From: Chitinophaga sp. E66
GTDB lineage: Bacteria; Bacteroidota; Bacteroidia; Chitinophagales; Chitinophagaceae
NCBI GenBank assembly: GCA_019285755.1
Contig: CP079103.1
Span: 5,241,001 to 5,305,000 of the forward strand
DNA length: 64,000 bases
Direction: 5' to 3'
The stretch's first letter is position 1. Each line of letters begins with the position of its first letter. The translations under genes were made by a program, and so were the position numbers. Shown piece after piece: positions 9,844 through 20,424 of this stretch. The notes beneath the pieces are model-generated. The model made no database searches and was not told the origin of the DNA. It was given only the letters and a program-made list of their open reading frames with translations.

Positions 9844-9955
9844 CCTCCAGTGATCCTCCGTCAAACCTCCGACCATCCTCCGTCGGTGTCCAGCGCTGGC
9901 AAGGGTTTGACGGTGTCTGAGCGGAGGATGGACGGAGGTTTGACGGAGGTTGAGT
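9844..9955. repeat. 11-bp-unit hairpin element A
   Basis: Four consecutive 11-bp units on the left (9844-9887, each starting CCTCC) and three on the right (9923-9955, each starting GGAGG) flank a core containing GCTGGCAAGGGTTTGACGG. The stretch 9855-9882 is complementary to 9922-9949 over 28 bp with one mismatch. It lies between the convergent GyrI-like gene and rnc. See findings. Confidence 0.85.
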
Positions 9956-10024
9956 ACCTGTTCCTGACCAAACCGTGACAAATACTTAAAATTAATATGC
10001 CTCTATCGCATTGATTATCAGTTA

Positions 10025-10151
10025 ATCATACTACTATCCTTCGCTTATCCTTCGCTTGTGTTCGCTGCTGGCTTGGGTTTGAGGGTGTTTGAGTATAGGA
10101 TGAGCGAAGGATTAGCGAAGGTTAAGCGAAGGATTAGCGAAGAAACAAGCG
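10025..10151. repeat. 11-bp-unit hairpin element B
   Basis: Left units ATCCTTCGCTT twice (10036-10057) with degenerate flanking units; core GCTGGCTTGGGTTTGAGGG; right units AGGATGAGCGA, AGGATTAGCGA, AGGTTAAGCGA, AGGATTAGCGA (10097-10140). The arms are complementary to each other but unrelated to those of element A, while the core is shared. It starts 70 bp after element A. Confidence 0.85.
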
Positions 10152-10183
10152 CTTCTTCAGCCATTAAAATGAGATTTCCTCAT

Positions 10184-10910
10184 TTATTTATCGTCCCCGC
10201 CGATACCAAGGAGTTCTATCGCCTGGGAAGCGGCGATCTGGCTGGCGTCTTTCTTATTGAAGGCTTTGCCGGTGCAGATGAGCTCACCGTCGAGCATGGC
10301 GCCTACGGTGAAGATGCGGCGGCCGTTGTCCATTTGTTCTTCGATGAGTTCGAATTCGAGGGATTTGCCGTTTTTATTGGCCCAGCCGTAGAGTTTGTTC
10401 TTGTGGTTCATCTCCACGATCTCGAGTGCTTCGAGGTCGATATAGGGTACGAGGATACGTTTGTGAACGAACTGCTTGGTCTGGTTGTAACCACGGTCGA
10501 GGTACACGGCGCCGACGAGGGCTTCCAGGGTATTGCCGAAGATCTGGGAGATTTTGAGGAAGGAGTTGTACTTGTCGTAGATCGTCAGTTTGCGGAGGCC
10601 CATTTTGATGGCGATATCGTTGAGCTGTTGGCGGTTGACGATTTTGGACCGCATTTCGGTGAGGTAGCCTTCTGTTTTGTAGGGGTATTTTTGAAGAGGT
10701 AATCACCGATGATGGCGCCGAGGATGGCGTCGCCGAGATATTCCAGGCGCTCGTTACTCTCAAGGAATTTCTCCTTGCTGGAACGGTGGCTTAAAGCAAC
10801 TTCGTACAAGGCCAGGTTCCCCGGATGGAATCCGAGGAGGTTGTAGAGGTCTTTGTACAGTTTCTTTTCCCGTATAAAAGTTTATATAGGAATCCTGGAA
10901 GTAGTTTCAC
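10184..10910 (-). CDS. rnc: ribonuclease III (two frameshifts)
   Basis: About 242 residues. Double-strand RNA endonuclease for rRNA and mRNA processing. The catalytic signature is NERLEYLGDAILGAIIGDYL; the second acidic site is in LEALVGAVYLDRGYN; a C-terminal dsRNA-binding domain ends with DASQIAASQAIELLGI. Shifts lie near 10877 (an A-run on the minus strand) and 10685. The N-terminal start is the GTG at 10910-10908, giving VKLLPGFLYKLLYGK, because this frame joins smoothly to LYKDLYNLLGFHPGN. It begins 4 bp after the fabF stop, completing the widespread order acpP-fabF-rnc on the - strand. Confidence 0.9.
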
Positions 10911-10914
10911 ACAA

Positions 10915-12168
10915 TCAAGGAACAAATTTTTTGAAAATAACGGAGGCGTTATGCCCGCCAAACCCGAAGGTATTGCTGAGGGCTGCTCTCACTTCTCTTT
11001 TTTGTGCAACGTTAAAGGTGAAATTCAGCTTTTCGTCCAGCTGGGGATCGTCGGTGAAGTGGTTGATAGTGGGAGGTACGAGACCTTCCAGAATGCTTTT
11101 GATAACGGTGATGGATTCCACGGCTCCGGCAGCCCCGAGCAGGTGCCCGGTCATGGATTTGGTGGAGCTGATGTTGAGTTTGTAGGCAGCTTCGCCAAAT
11201 ACCTGTTGAATGGCCTTTACTTCCGCAATGTCGCCCAGCGGAGTAGAGGTACCGTGTACGTTGATATAGTCGATATCTTCAGCATTGAGGCCGGCGTCTT
11301 TGAGCGCCTGGGTCATCACGTTCATGGCTCCGAGACCTTCGGGGTGGGGAGCGGTGATGTGGTGAGCATCTGCGGAAGCGCCGCCGCCTGCGAGCTCGAC
11401 ATAGATCTTAGCGCCGCGTGCCATGGCATGTTCGTAGCTTTCCAGCACGAGTGCGCCGGCGCCTTCGCCCATGACAAAGCCGTCGCGATCGAGATCGAAT
11501 GGCCTGGAGGCTGTTTTGGGATCGTCGTTACGCTCGCTGAGCGCCTTCATGGCGTTGAATCCGCCTACGCAGGGCTCATTGATGATATTTTCCGATCCGC
11601 CTGAAATAACAACATCCGCCTTTCCGTAGCGGATGGTGTACATGGCTTCAATAAGTGCGTTGGTGGCAGATGCACAGGCAGACACGACCGAAAAGTTAGG
11701 CCCTCTGAAACCATGCCGCATGGATATATGCCCTGCGGCAATATCCAGGATGAGGCGGGTAATGAGGAAAGGGCTGAAACGCGGTGTTCCGTCCCCTGAA
11801 TGGAATTCCTTTAACTCGTTCGTGAAGTTGATCATCCCGCCAACGCCCGTACCCCAGATCACGCCAACCCTGTCAACATCCACGGAGTTGCGGTCGATTT
11901 TCGCGTCCGCAACAGCCTGATCGGCTGCAATGACGGCGGTTTGCGTGAACGGGTCCATTTTGCGTGCATCCTTCTTATCCATGAAATTCGTGGGGTCGAA
12001 GTCTTTCAGCTCACAGGCAAAACGGGTCTTGAATTTGGAAGCATCAAACTGCTTGATATAATCAGCGCCCGATACACCGTTCGCCAATCCCTGCCAGAAA
12101 GCATCTACGGAATTGCCGAGCGGTGTCAGCGCGCCTAAACCTGTAACGACTACTCGTCTTGGTTGCAT
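10915..12168 (-). CDS. fabF: beta-ketoacyl-ACP synthase II
   Basis: An intact 417-residue condensing enzyme of fatty acid elongation. It begins MQPRRVVVTGLGALTPLGN. The active-site Cys is in VVSACASATNALIEA, the catalytic His residues in NVHGTSTPLGD and MTGHLLGAAGAVE, and the Lys in SSTKSMTGH. The end has FGFGGHNASVIFKK, the usual C-terminus. It uses the acyl carrier encoded 22 bp upstream. One of the few long genes here without a frameshift. Confidence 0.97.
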   Translation of the reverse strand: MQPRRVVVTGLGALTPLGNSVDAFWQGLANGVSGADYIKQFDASKFKTRFACELKDFDPTNFMDKKDARKMDPFTQTAVIAADQAVADAKIDRNSVDVDRVGVIWGTGVGGMINFTNELKEFHSGDGTPRFSPFLITRLILDIAAGHISMRHGFRGPNFSVVSACASATNALIEAMYTIRYGKADVVISGGSENIINEPCVGGFNAMKALSERNDDPKTASRPFDLDRDGFVMGEGAGALVLESYEHAMARGAKIYVELAGGGASADAHHITAPHPEGLGAMNVMTQALKDAGLNAEDIDYINVHGTSTPLGDIAEVKAIQQVFGEAAYKLNISSTKSMTGHLLGAAGAVESITVIKSILEGLVPPTINHFTDDPQLDEKLNFTFNVAQKREVRAALSNTFGFGGHNASVIFKKFVP

Positions 12169-12190
12169 TAAAACAGTTCTGATTGTTGGA

Positions 12191-12427
12191 TTATTTTACG
12201 TGTTCTTCCAGGTAAGCTACTGCCTGGCCAACAGTGGTGATAGTTTCTGCTTGTTCGTCAGGAATGGAGATGTTGAATTCTTTTTCGAATTCCATGATCA
12301 GTTCTACCGTATCCAAAGAGTCAGCGCCCAGGTCGTTGGTAAAGGAGGCTTCAGGAGTTACCTCGGCTTCGTCAACGCCTAATTTGTCAATAATGATCTT
12401 TTTAACTCTTGATGCAATGTCTGACAT
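12191..12427 (-). CDS. acpP: acyl carrier protein
   Basis: 78 residues. The phosphopantetheine attachment Ser is in LGADSLDTVELIMEFE. The protein is acidic and of normal length. I start at the ATG at 12427 (MSDIASRVKKII) and not at the upstream in-frame ATG (12463), because the family begins MSDIA and the extra 12 residues are not conserved. First gene of the acpP-fabF-rnc unit. Confidence 0.95.
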   Translation of the reverse strand: MSDIASRVKKIIIDKLGVDEAEVTPEASFTNDLGADSLDTVELIMEFEKEFNISIPDEQAETITTVGQAVAYLEEHVK

Positions 12428-12618
12428 AATTTTAAGTGTTTTTGGTTTAAAACTTGACTGCAAAAATATAATTTTTATTCAATTGCCAAGGATTCGGGTG
12501 AATTTTAACCCAGATTTTCCAAAGCCTTAACAGCAATGCCTTCTGAAACAAGCCACTGCATTGAGTTACAGGCAACACCGCATACACGCCTGCAAACATA
12601 TGACTGTCGTTTCCCATC

Positions 12619-12783
12619 CATCAAAACCCCATTTCTACCCCATTTATCACCCGCTTGCACCCCTTTCTCCACCCTCCCGTCTCCCCGTTTTCTCTTCATA
12701 TTTCTCCCATGTTCCGCCCATGTACACACCCGCTCATCTTCCAATATCCCCCTTTCATTCCCTTAATATCCCCTCATTTAGCT
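12619..12783. repeat. decayed 11-bp pyrimidine array (element F)
   Basis: The 547-bp gap between acpP and the efflux operon has no gene. Much of it is a C/T-rich strand that parses into 15 successive 11-bp units (for example CATTTCTACCC, CATTTATCACC, CGCTTGCACCC, CTTAATATCCC), with C-runs often in the same phase. The units are diverged and no core or purine arm is seen, so membership in the element family is tentative. Confidence 0.45.
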
Positions 12784-12974
12784 GTTACGACATATAAGTT
12801 GACCATTCAACCGCAGTTTCAGCCACTTAACCACATTTAAAACCGGAACGGGACTGCGATAACGTCCAATTATTAAATTTGTCCGGCTTCGAAATGCCTT
12901 AACTTGCGGGATATACATTCCACGTCCCGATACCCGGACCGAAAGCGGTAATTAAACTATATATAGACTGAAAC

Positions 12975-14047
12975 ATGCGAAATAAGACCTTACGAATTGT
13001 TATTCTTTTCCTGGTACTGGCGGTGGCTGGCTTCTTTATTTATAAGCTGACCGCCAAAAGCGAACCCAAACCCGGAGGCCCGCAGCAGGCGGCGCCCGCC
13101 CGGCCGGAAAACCCATCCAGGCCGATGCCTATGTCGTGAAACCCGTTAAGCTGGACGAAATCATCCAGGCCTCAGGCACCCTCCAAAGCAACGAGGAAGT
13201 GGAGCTAAAACCCGAAATCACCGGCCGCATCACCCAGATATATTTTAAAGAAGGCGCCAAAGTAGCCAAAGGCACCCTCCTTATCAAATTATACGACGGC
13301 GATATCCTCGCCCAGCTCCGCAAGCTCGAGCTCCAGCGCGAACTGGCCAAAACTACCCTCTCCCGCCAGGAATCCCTTCTGAAGATCAACGGTATCAGCC
13401 GCCAGGATGTGGACGTAACCACCAACCAGGTGGCCGCCTACGGTGCAGACATCGAATATAACAGGGCACAACTCCAGAAAACGGAAATACGCCCCCTTCA
13501 GCGGCACCATCGGCCTCCGCAACGTATCCGAAGGCGCCATCGTTGGCCCCACCACCATTATGACCACGCTGCAGCAGCTCGATCCCCTGAAAGTCGACTT
13601 CGCTTCGCCCGAGAAATACCGTAACGCCATCCGGAAAGGAGACCCCGTCACCTTCTCCGTAGCCGGCGACACCAATCAATACCGCGGCTCCATCTACGCC
13701 ATCGATCCCAAGATCGACCTGGCCACCCGCAGCGTAAAGATCCGCGCCATCGTGCCTAACCCGAAAGGAACCCTCTTCCCGGGGTCTTTCGCCCGCACGT
13801 CCATCCAGCTGAAGGACAATCCCAACTCCATCATGATCCCCTCCAGGCCGTGATCCCCGGAACAAGGTTCAAACAGGTGATCATCGCAGACAGCGGTAAA
13901 GCCAAATTCGTTAACGTGGAAACAGGCATCCGCAACGAAAACAACGTGCAGATCCTCAGCGGCCTGAATATCGGCGACACCGTTATTACCACGGGCATCC
14001 TGTCCCTGAAGCCGGGCATGCCTTTCCAATATAATAAGGTGCAATAG
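12975..14047 (+). CDS. RND efflux periplasmic adaptor (HlyD/MFP family; three frameshifts)
   Basis: About 357 residues. An N-terminal anchor or signal (RIVILFLVLAVAGFFIYKL) is followed by the biotinyl-lipoyl-like strand region (LKPEITGRITQIYFKEGAKV, KGTLLIKLYDGD), a coiled hairpin (LRKLELQRELAKTTLSRQES), and the beta-barrel and proximal domains (PFSGTIGLRNVSEGAIV, LFPGSFARTSIQLKD, LSGLNIGDTVITTGI). Shifts lie near 13105, 13490 and 13850. It bridges the inner-membrane pump and the outer-membrane channel encoded next. The permease starts 42 bp downstream. Confidence 0.88.
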
Positions 14048-14089
14048 TGCGCTGCCCTGCAGCGGTTCCTGAACTTAACAACGAAACCA

Positions 14090-17000
14090 ATGAGCTTACC
14101 CTCCATATCACTCAAAAGGCCCGTCCTCGCCATCGTGATGAACATCATCATCGTGATCTTCGGCCTGGTCGGGTTCACCTTCCTCGGGGTGCGCGACTTC
14201 CGGCGATCGACCCACCGGTGGTGAACGTCCGCACGTCGTACCCCGGCGCCAACTCCGATATCATCGAAACCCAGATCACCGAACCGCTCGAAAAAGCGAT
14301 CAACGGCGTGGCGGGCATCAAGAATATCTCCTCCCTCAGCTCGCAGGGCTCTTCCAATATCACGGTGGAGTTCGAACTGAGCGAAGACCTCGAAGCTGCG
14401 GCTAACGACGTGCGCGATAAGGTATCCAGGCACAGCGCAACCTGCCCAACGACCTGGAAGCCCCGCCGGTAGTATCCAAAGCCGACGCCAACTCGGACGC
14501 CATCATCTCCATGACCGTCCAGTCCAACACCCGCAACCAGCTGGAAATCACCGAGTACGCCACGAACGTACTCCTTGAAAGGCTGCAGACCATCCCAGGC
14601 GTTTCCGCCATCCAGATCTGGGGCGAAAAGAAATACGCCATGCGTATCTGGATGGACCCCGCCCGTCTTTCCGCCTATTCCCTCACTCCCGGCGACGTAC
14701 AGCTAGCCCTCCAGCGCGAGAACGTGGAGCTGCCATCCGGCAAGATCGCAGGCAACGCCACGGAACTTACCGTTCGGACCTTCGGCCGGCTGGATACAGA
14801 AGAGGAGTTCAACGAGCTGATCATCAAAAACGTCAATGGCGCTGAAATCCGCCTGCGCGACGTAGGCCAGGCCGTGCTCGGACCGGAGAACGAGGAAACG
14901 CAGCTGAAGGAATCCAATATCCCCAGATCGCCCTCGCCCTCATCCCCAGCCCGGTTCCAACTACGTGGCAATCGCCGAAGAGTTCTATAAAGGTATGAAC
15001 AGCTGAAGGAAGAAGTGCCGAAAGATTTCTCCCTTAACATCGCAATGGACAATACCGCCTTCATCAAGAAGAGTATCCATGAGGTGCAGGAAACGCTGAT
15101 CATCGCACTCGTACTGGTGATCCTGATCGTATACCTGTTCTTCCGCGACTGGCTCATGGCGCTGCGCCCGATCGTCGACATCCCCGTGTCGCTCATTGGC
15201 GCGTTCTTCATCATGTACATCTGCGGATTTACCATCAACATCCTCACGCTGCTGGCTATCGTACTGGCCACGGGGCTTGTGGTGGACGACGGTATCGTGG
15301 TGACGGAAAACATCTATAAAAAGATCGAATTGGGCATGCCCCGCATGCGTGCCGCCAAGGAAGGTTCTGAAGAGATCTTCTTCGCGGTTATCGCCACATC
15401 GGTGACCCTTGCATTCGTGTTCCTTCCCATCATATTCCTGCAGGGCTTTGTGGGAAGCCTGTTCCGGGAGTTCGGGATCGTAGTGGCAGGCGCGGTACTG
15501 ATCTCCGCATTCGTATCCCTGACGCTGACGCCCGTGCTCAACGTGAAACTTGCACGGAAGACGCATAAGCATTCCTGGTTCTACGAGAAAACGGAGCCCT
15601 TCTTCGAATGGATGGAGCGGAGTTATAAGAATACGCTTGCATCCTTCATCGAGATCCGCTGGTTTGCCTGGGTGATCCTGGTGGCTTGCTTGGGAATGAT
15701 CTACGTCCTGTTCACCAATATTCAGTCCGAACTGGCGCCTGTGGAAGACCGCAGCACGTTCCGCCTCTCCGTGACCACGCCTGAAGGCACCGCGTACGAC
15801 GCCATGGATAAATACGTGACCGACCTGGTAGAGTTCATGAAGGATTCTATCCCCGAAAAGAAAGTAGTCCTTTCGGTGACGGCGCCGGGCTTCTCCGGTG
15901 CGGGTTCGGTAAACACGGCCTTCTCCTTCGTGACACTCCCCGAGCCTAACGAGCGCCTCCGCTCACAGAAAGATATCGTGAACATGGTGAACCGCAATAT
16001 GTACCGGTTCCCACAGGGCAAGGTCTTCGCCATCGAGCAGCAAACCATCCAGGTAGGCCGCCGTGGCGGTCTGCCCGTAGCGTTCGTACTGCAAAACGTG
16101 AACTTCGAAAAGCTCTCCGCCGTAGTGCCCCGCTTTATGGAAGAAGCATCGGCCAACCCAACGTTCCAGGGCGTGGACGTGGACCTCAAGTTCAACAAAC
16201 CCGAACTGCGCATCCATATCAACCGCGCAAAAGCCAGTGAACTGGGCGTTTCGGTGGAAGACATCTCCTCCACCCTGCAACTCGCACTCTCTAACCGCCG
16301 CTTCGGTTATTTCATCCGTAACGGTAAACAATACCAGGTAATGGGCGGTGTTCCGCGCCGACCGCGACGATCCGGTTGACCTGCAAAGCATCTACGTGCG
16401 CAACGCCCGCGGCGAAGCCATTCAGCTGGATAACCTCGTGAGCATCGAGGAAGAGACCAGTCCCCGGTTATTTATCACTACAACCGTATGAAGTCGGCCA
16501 CCATATCGGCAGGCCTGGCTCCGGGCAAGACCATCGGCGACGGTATCGATGCAATGAATGCGATCTATACCAAACTGGAGAAAGAAGGCGTGATCGACAA
16601 CTCGTTCGATACCGCGCTGAGCGGTTCCTCGCGCGACTATGCGGAGTCCGGCTCCAATACCATGTTCGCCCTGTTGCTGGCACTTATTCTCATTTACCTC
16701 GTACTCGCCGCGCAGTTCGAAAGCTGGATCGATCCGTTGATCATCATGCTGACGGTACCCATGGCATTTGCGGGCGCGTTCCTGTCGTTGAAGCTGTTCA
16801 ACCAGACCTGGAACATCTTCTCGCAGATCGGGGTGATCATGCTGATAGGCCTGGTAACGAAGAACGGGATCCTTATCGTGGAGTTCGCCAACCACATGCG
16901 CGATGCCGGTAAGGATAAATCCACTGCCGCGATCGAAGGGGCAGTGATGCGTTTGCGTCCGATCCTCATGACGTCGCTGGCCATGGCACTGGGCGCATTG

Positions 17001-17213
17001 CCCATCGCGATGAGCCTCGGGGCCGCGTCTACCAGCCGTATTCCTTTGGGGATCGTGATCGTGGGCGGTATCATGTTCTCGCTCGTGCTCACGCTCTATG
17101 TGATTCCCGCCGTGTACACCTTCCTCAGCCGCCGGAAGCATAACACGGAATTCGAAGACGCGGTAACTGAATCGAAAGTGCCTGAAGAAGCCGCTTCCGC
17201 CGCGCACGCCTAA
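14090..17213 (+). CDS. RND multidrug efflux permease, AcrB/MexB type (about five frameshifts)
   Basis: About 1040 residues, normal for HAE-1 RND pumps. It starts MSLPSISLKRPVLAIVMN. Porter-domain motifs include VRTSYPGANSDIIETQIT. The proton-relay Asp pair is in LATGLVVDDGIVVTENI. Twelve membrane helices can be traced, with the late signature LVTKNGILIVEFANHMRD and MTSLAMALGALPIAMSLG. Shifts lie near 14200, 14430, 14930, 14995 and 16350, plus one near 16460. It exports drugs or other toxic compounds using the proton gradient; the substrate cannot be told from sequence. Middle gene of a three-gene operon. Confidence 0.92.
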
Positions 17214-17217
17214 AACT

Positions 17218-18548
17218 ATGCTAACAATGAAACTGAATCAGATATTCGTATTCATCTCCATGATACTCGCCGGCACGGCTGCGCACGCGCAGCAGGTGCT
17301 CACGCTGGAACAGGCGATAGACCTGGGGCTGAAAAACAACTACGACATCCGCATGGCGCGCAACGATGCGGAAGTAGCCGCCAACGATAACGCCTACGCC
17401 AACTTCGCCTTTGCGCCGCGGCTCAATGGTACCGCAGCACAAACCTGGACCAATACCGCTACCAAACAAGAGTTCGGCAATGGCTCCAAACGCGATACCT
17501 CCGGCATCAAGAACAAACAGCTGCAGGCCGCCGTCAACCTCAACTGGACGCTGTTCGACGGCCTAAAGATGTTCGCCACGCGCCAGCGCGTACAGGCAAT
17601 CGAAGTACTGGGCGAGCTGAATGTTCGCAGCCAGGTAGAAAATACAGTCGCCAACATCGTCAACAGCTATTATAACATCGCGCAACAGAAACAACAATTG
17701 CGGGCGCTGGCAGAACAGATGTCCATCTCCGACGAACGCGTGAAGCTATCAGACGCCAAGTTCCAGACCGGCCTTGCCCCAAGACGGACTGGCTCCAGGC
17801 AAAGGTGGATTACAACGCACAGCGCGCCAACTGGCTTCGCCAGCAGACCGTGATCGAGCAAAGCAAAGCCGCGCTCAACCAACTGCTGGCCATCTCCGAC
17901 GAAAGCGTGAATTACGACGTGCTCGATACCATCCCGCTGAACCTGCAACTTACTTACGGCCTGATCCTGGAGAACATCCAGCAGACCAACCCGCAGCTGC
18001 AGATCTCCCGTCAGAACCTGGAAATTTCGCGCATTACGCTGAAGGAAAGAAAGGGCGACTTCTATCCCGTACTTTCTTTCAACTCGGCTTACAACTTCAA
18101 CCAGAGCCGCGCAAGTGCCGCGATCAACCAGTTCAGCCCCGTATTCAACCAGAACCGCGGGTTTAACTATGGCTTCTCCGCAACGGTGCCCATCTTTAAC
18201 GGCCTCAATGCCCACCGTCAGTACAAAGCCGCCAAGCTCGATATCGAATACCAACAGCTGGCGCTCGATAACCAGGCATCGCTTGTACAATTACAACTGC
18301 GCAACGCCTTCCGCGATTATGAGTATTACAAGATGGCGCTGGAACTGGAGCAGGAAAGCGTAGACCTCGCGCGCGAAAACACCATGGTAGCGCTGGAGCG
18401 CTTCCGCCAGGGAGTGTCAACCACGCTGGAAGTGAAGGAAGCGCAGCAGAGCCTGGAGCTGGCCGCCTATCGCCTTATCCAGGCGCGGTATAATACCAAG
18501 GTCGCTGAGACGGAGCTCATGCGACTGAAAGGCGCACTCATGAAATAA
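17218..18548 (+). CDS. outer-membrane efflux channel, TolC family (one frameshift)
   Basis: About 443 residues. A signal peptide (MKLNQIFVFISMILAGTAAHA) is followed by QVLTLEQAIDLGLKNNYDI, the usual first helix of outer-membrane efflux proteins. The two internal repeats of long helices and strands are seen, including VNLNWTLFDGLKMFATRQR and FSATVPIFNGLNAHRQYK. The frame shifts near 17785. The start may be 17218 or the second ATG at 17227, which gives the cleaner signal peptide. It follows the permease by 4 bp and supplies the outer-membrane exit of the pump. A strong terminator follows. Confidence 0.9.
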
Positions 18549-18567
18549 ACAGCAACGCAGATAAAGG

Positions 18568-18606
18568 AAAAGCCCGTCCGGTATAAAACCTGACGGGCTT
18601 TTTTTA
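18568..18606 (+). terminator. terminator of efflux operon
   Basis: AAGCCCGTCcGG / CCtGACGGGCTT stem followed by a T7 run, 20 bp after the tolC-like stop. Confidence 0.8.
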
Positions 18607-18622
18607 TGATGTCTTCCGGATG

Positions 18623-19368
18623 CTATTCGATAGTATCCTTACGCATATGACCACGTTGTTTCTGCCAGCGTTCGTAAGATTGCTTGATGAAGAGCAGCAG
18701 GTCATATTCCGTTGCGTTAAGGAGGAAATTGTAAGGAGGGCGGTAAGCCAGCATGAAGGAATCCAGCTCCGGGCTTTCCAGCTTGGTGACTTTGGCCACC
18801 AGGTCGGGATTATAGCGATAGTCGATATGCTTTTCCTCTTCCCAGTATTTGAGTTGTTCCCGAATTTCTCACGGCGTTTACGGGCTTTGCTGGGCACGAG
18901 ATAGGTTAATGCAGTGATGGGGTTAGAGGGAAGTGTTTTCAGCACATCCATGGCGCCCGGGCGTTTATAACCGAAATACCTTTCGTATTCATCCCGCATG
19001 GCGAGCGAGTCCTGTTTGTATATGCGGCCGCGGATGTTGATGCCCTGCAGGCCCATAATATGACGCTTCATTTCCACGTTCCGCGTCGCGGAAATACCCG
19101 GGGCCACGTAAGCCGTACGCACATAGCTGATGCTGGAGAACTCGATGGTATCTCCCGGCAGCGCCTCGATATAATACCGGCCCGTTTCACTGGAAACGGA
19201 GCCCATACCAGAGCGTTTGTTCCACACGGTAACCGCCGGAAGACCGGTGCGCGTATCTGCGTCGGTGATCATACCCATCAGCCGCACCGACTGCGCCGTA
19301 GCCTCCTGCAGTCCGATCAGGCACAAAATACCCGCCGCCACAGCGTATCTAAACAGAAATTGCTTCAT
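18623..19368 (-). CDS. secreted protein with carboxypeptidase-like regulatory domain (one frameshift)
   Basis: About 248 residues. A signal peptide (FLFRYAVAAGILCLIGLQEATA) is followed by a CarboxypepD_reg-like beta-sandwich: RLMGMITDADTRTGLPAVTVW, SSETGRYYIEALPGDTIEFS. This domain is common at the start of TonB-dependent receptors but also stands alone in Bacteroidota. The C-terminal part is unrecognised, with a charged helical stretch (EQLKYWEEEKHIDYRYNP) and ERWQKQRGHMRKDTIE at the end. The frame shifts near 18865; the correct frame stops at 18623 instead of 18604. Likely periplasmic or surface located; function unknown. Confidence 0.75.
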
Positions 19369-19473
19369 ACTATGCTCTCAAATTTAACGTTCCGGGGCCA
19401 AATGAAACGTTAAAAATAATTTATAAGCCTGACGCTTTTGACATAATTTCGGGAAACTCCTGAAATTCAAGCC

Positions 19474-20401
19474 ATGGCCCGTACAATCGTCTTTTCCACA
19501 CAAAGGTACCAATATCTGATGGAGCGGCTGCTCGCTATAGCGCCGGTGACCTGGGAACCGGGGCTGCTTTCCATCCGCGACTTCCCCGACGGAGAGCATT
19601 ACCACCGTATAACCTCGTCCGTTAGCGGGAAGGAGGTTATCCTCATAGGGGAACCATCGATGACAAGGAGACCCTGGAGCTATTTGACCTGGCCAACGGC
19701 TGTATCCAATATGGCGCATCGTGCGTCAACCTGGTTATCCCCTACTTTGGGTATTCTACCATGGAAAGGGCGGTGAAGTACGGTGAGATCGTGAAAGCGA
19801 AGACGCGGGCAACTTTATTTTCTTCATTGCCGGCAGCATCTAATGGCATCCGGGTGATCATGATCGATTTACATGTGGATGGAATATCATATTATTTTGA
19901 AAGTAATGTGCGCCCGGTGCATCTCTATGCGAAGGCGATCGTGCAACAGGCAGCGCTCGACATTGCCGGGGAAGGCCATTTGTGCTCGCCAGCACGGATT
20001 CCGGCCGTGCAAAATGGGTAGAGTCCTCGCTAACGACCTCGGCGTGCCGGCAGCTTTTGTATTCAAGAAAAGGATTTCGGGCGAGGAGACGCACGTCACC
20101 GCGATCAGCGCGAATGTACAGGATACGCTCGTCATCATTTACGATGATATGATCCGTACGGGCGGTTCGCTCGTCAATGCCGCGCAGGCTTACCAGCAGC
20201 AGGCGCCTCGTCAATTGCCGTCATCACGACACATGGCATATTTGCCGGCAATGGCTTCGGCCGCATCCGGGACAGTGGCCTCATTACAAAGCTTATTTGC
20301 ACGGATACGCATCCCAACGCCCTTCAGATCCAGGATCCCCTGCTGGAAGTGAGGTCCGTTGCGCCGGTGATACTAGATTACTTCAACAGTATTCCCGTAT
20401 A
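19474..20401 (+). CDS. ribose-phosphate pyrophosphokinase-like protein (about four frameshifts)
   Basis: About 309 residues. The N-terminus has FPDGEHYHRI (compare the FPDGE of PRPP synthetases), then LELFDLANGCIQYGASCVNLVIPYFGYS. IDLHVDGISYYFE stands where typical enzymes have DLHAxQIQGFF. VLASTDSGRAKWVESLANDL and the PRPP-binding loop VIIYDDMIRTGGSLVNAA follow. Shifts lie near 19655, 19985 and 20205, with another near 20250. The motifs support phosphoribosyl pyrophosphate chemistry, but divergence at the DLH region suggests a paralogue distinct from the housekeeping enzyme. It stands alone between divergent and unrelated genes. Confidence 0.78.
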
Positions 20402-20424
20402 AAAACCAATATCGGATTCGTATT

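Noticed and set aside
9844..10151. CRISPR array reading of elements A and B
   Set aside because: Units are contiguous 11-mers without spacers, arms are inverted relative to each other, and no cas genes are in the window.
10058..10702. Long + strand open frame through element B and rnc
   Set aside because: It is antisense to rnc, whose motifs are clear, and begins inside the repeat element.
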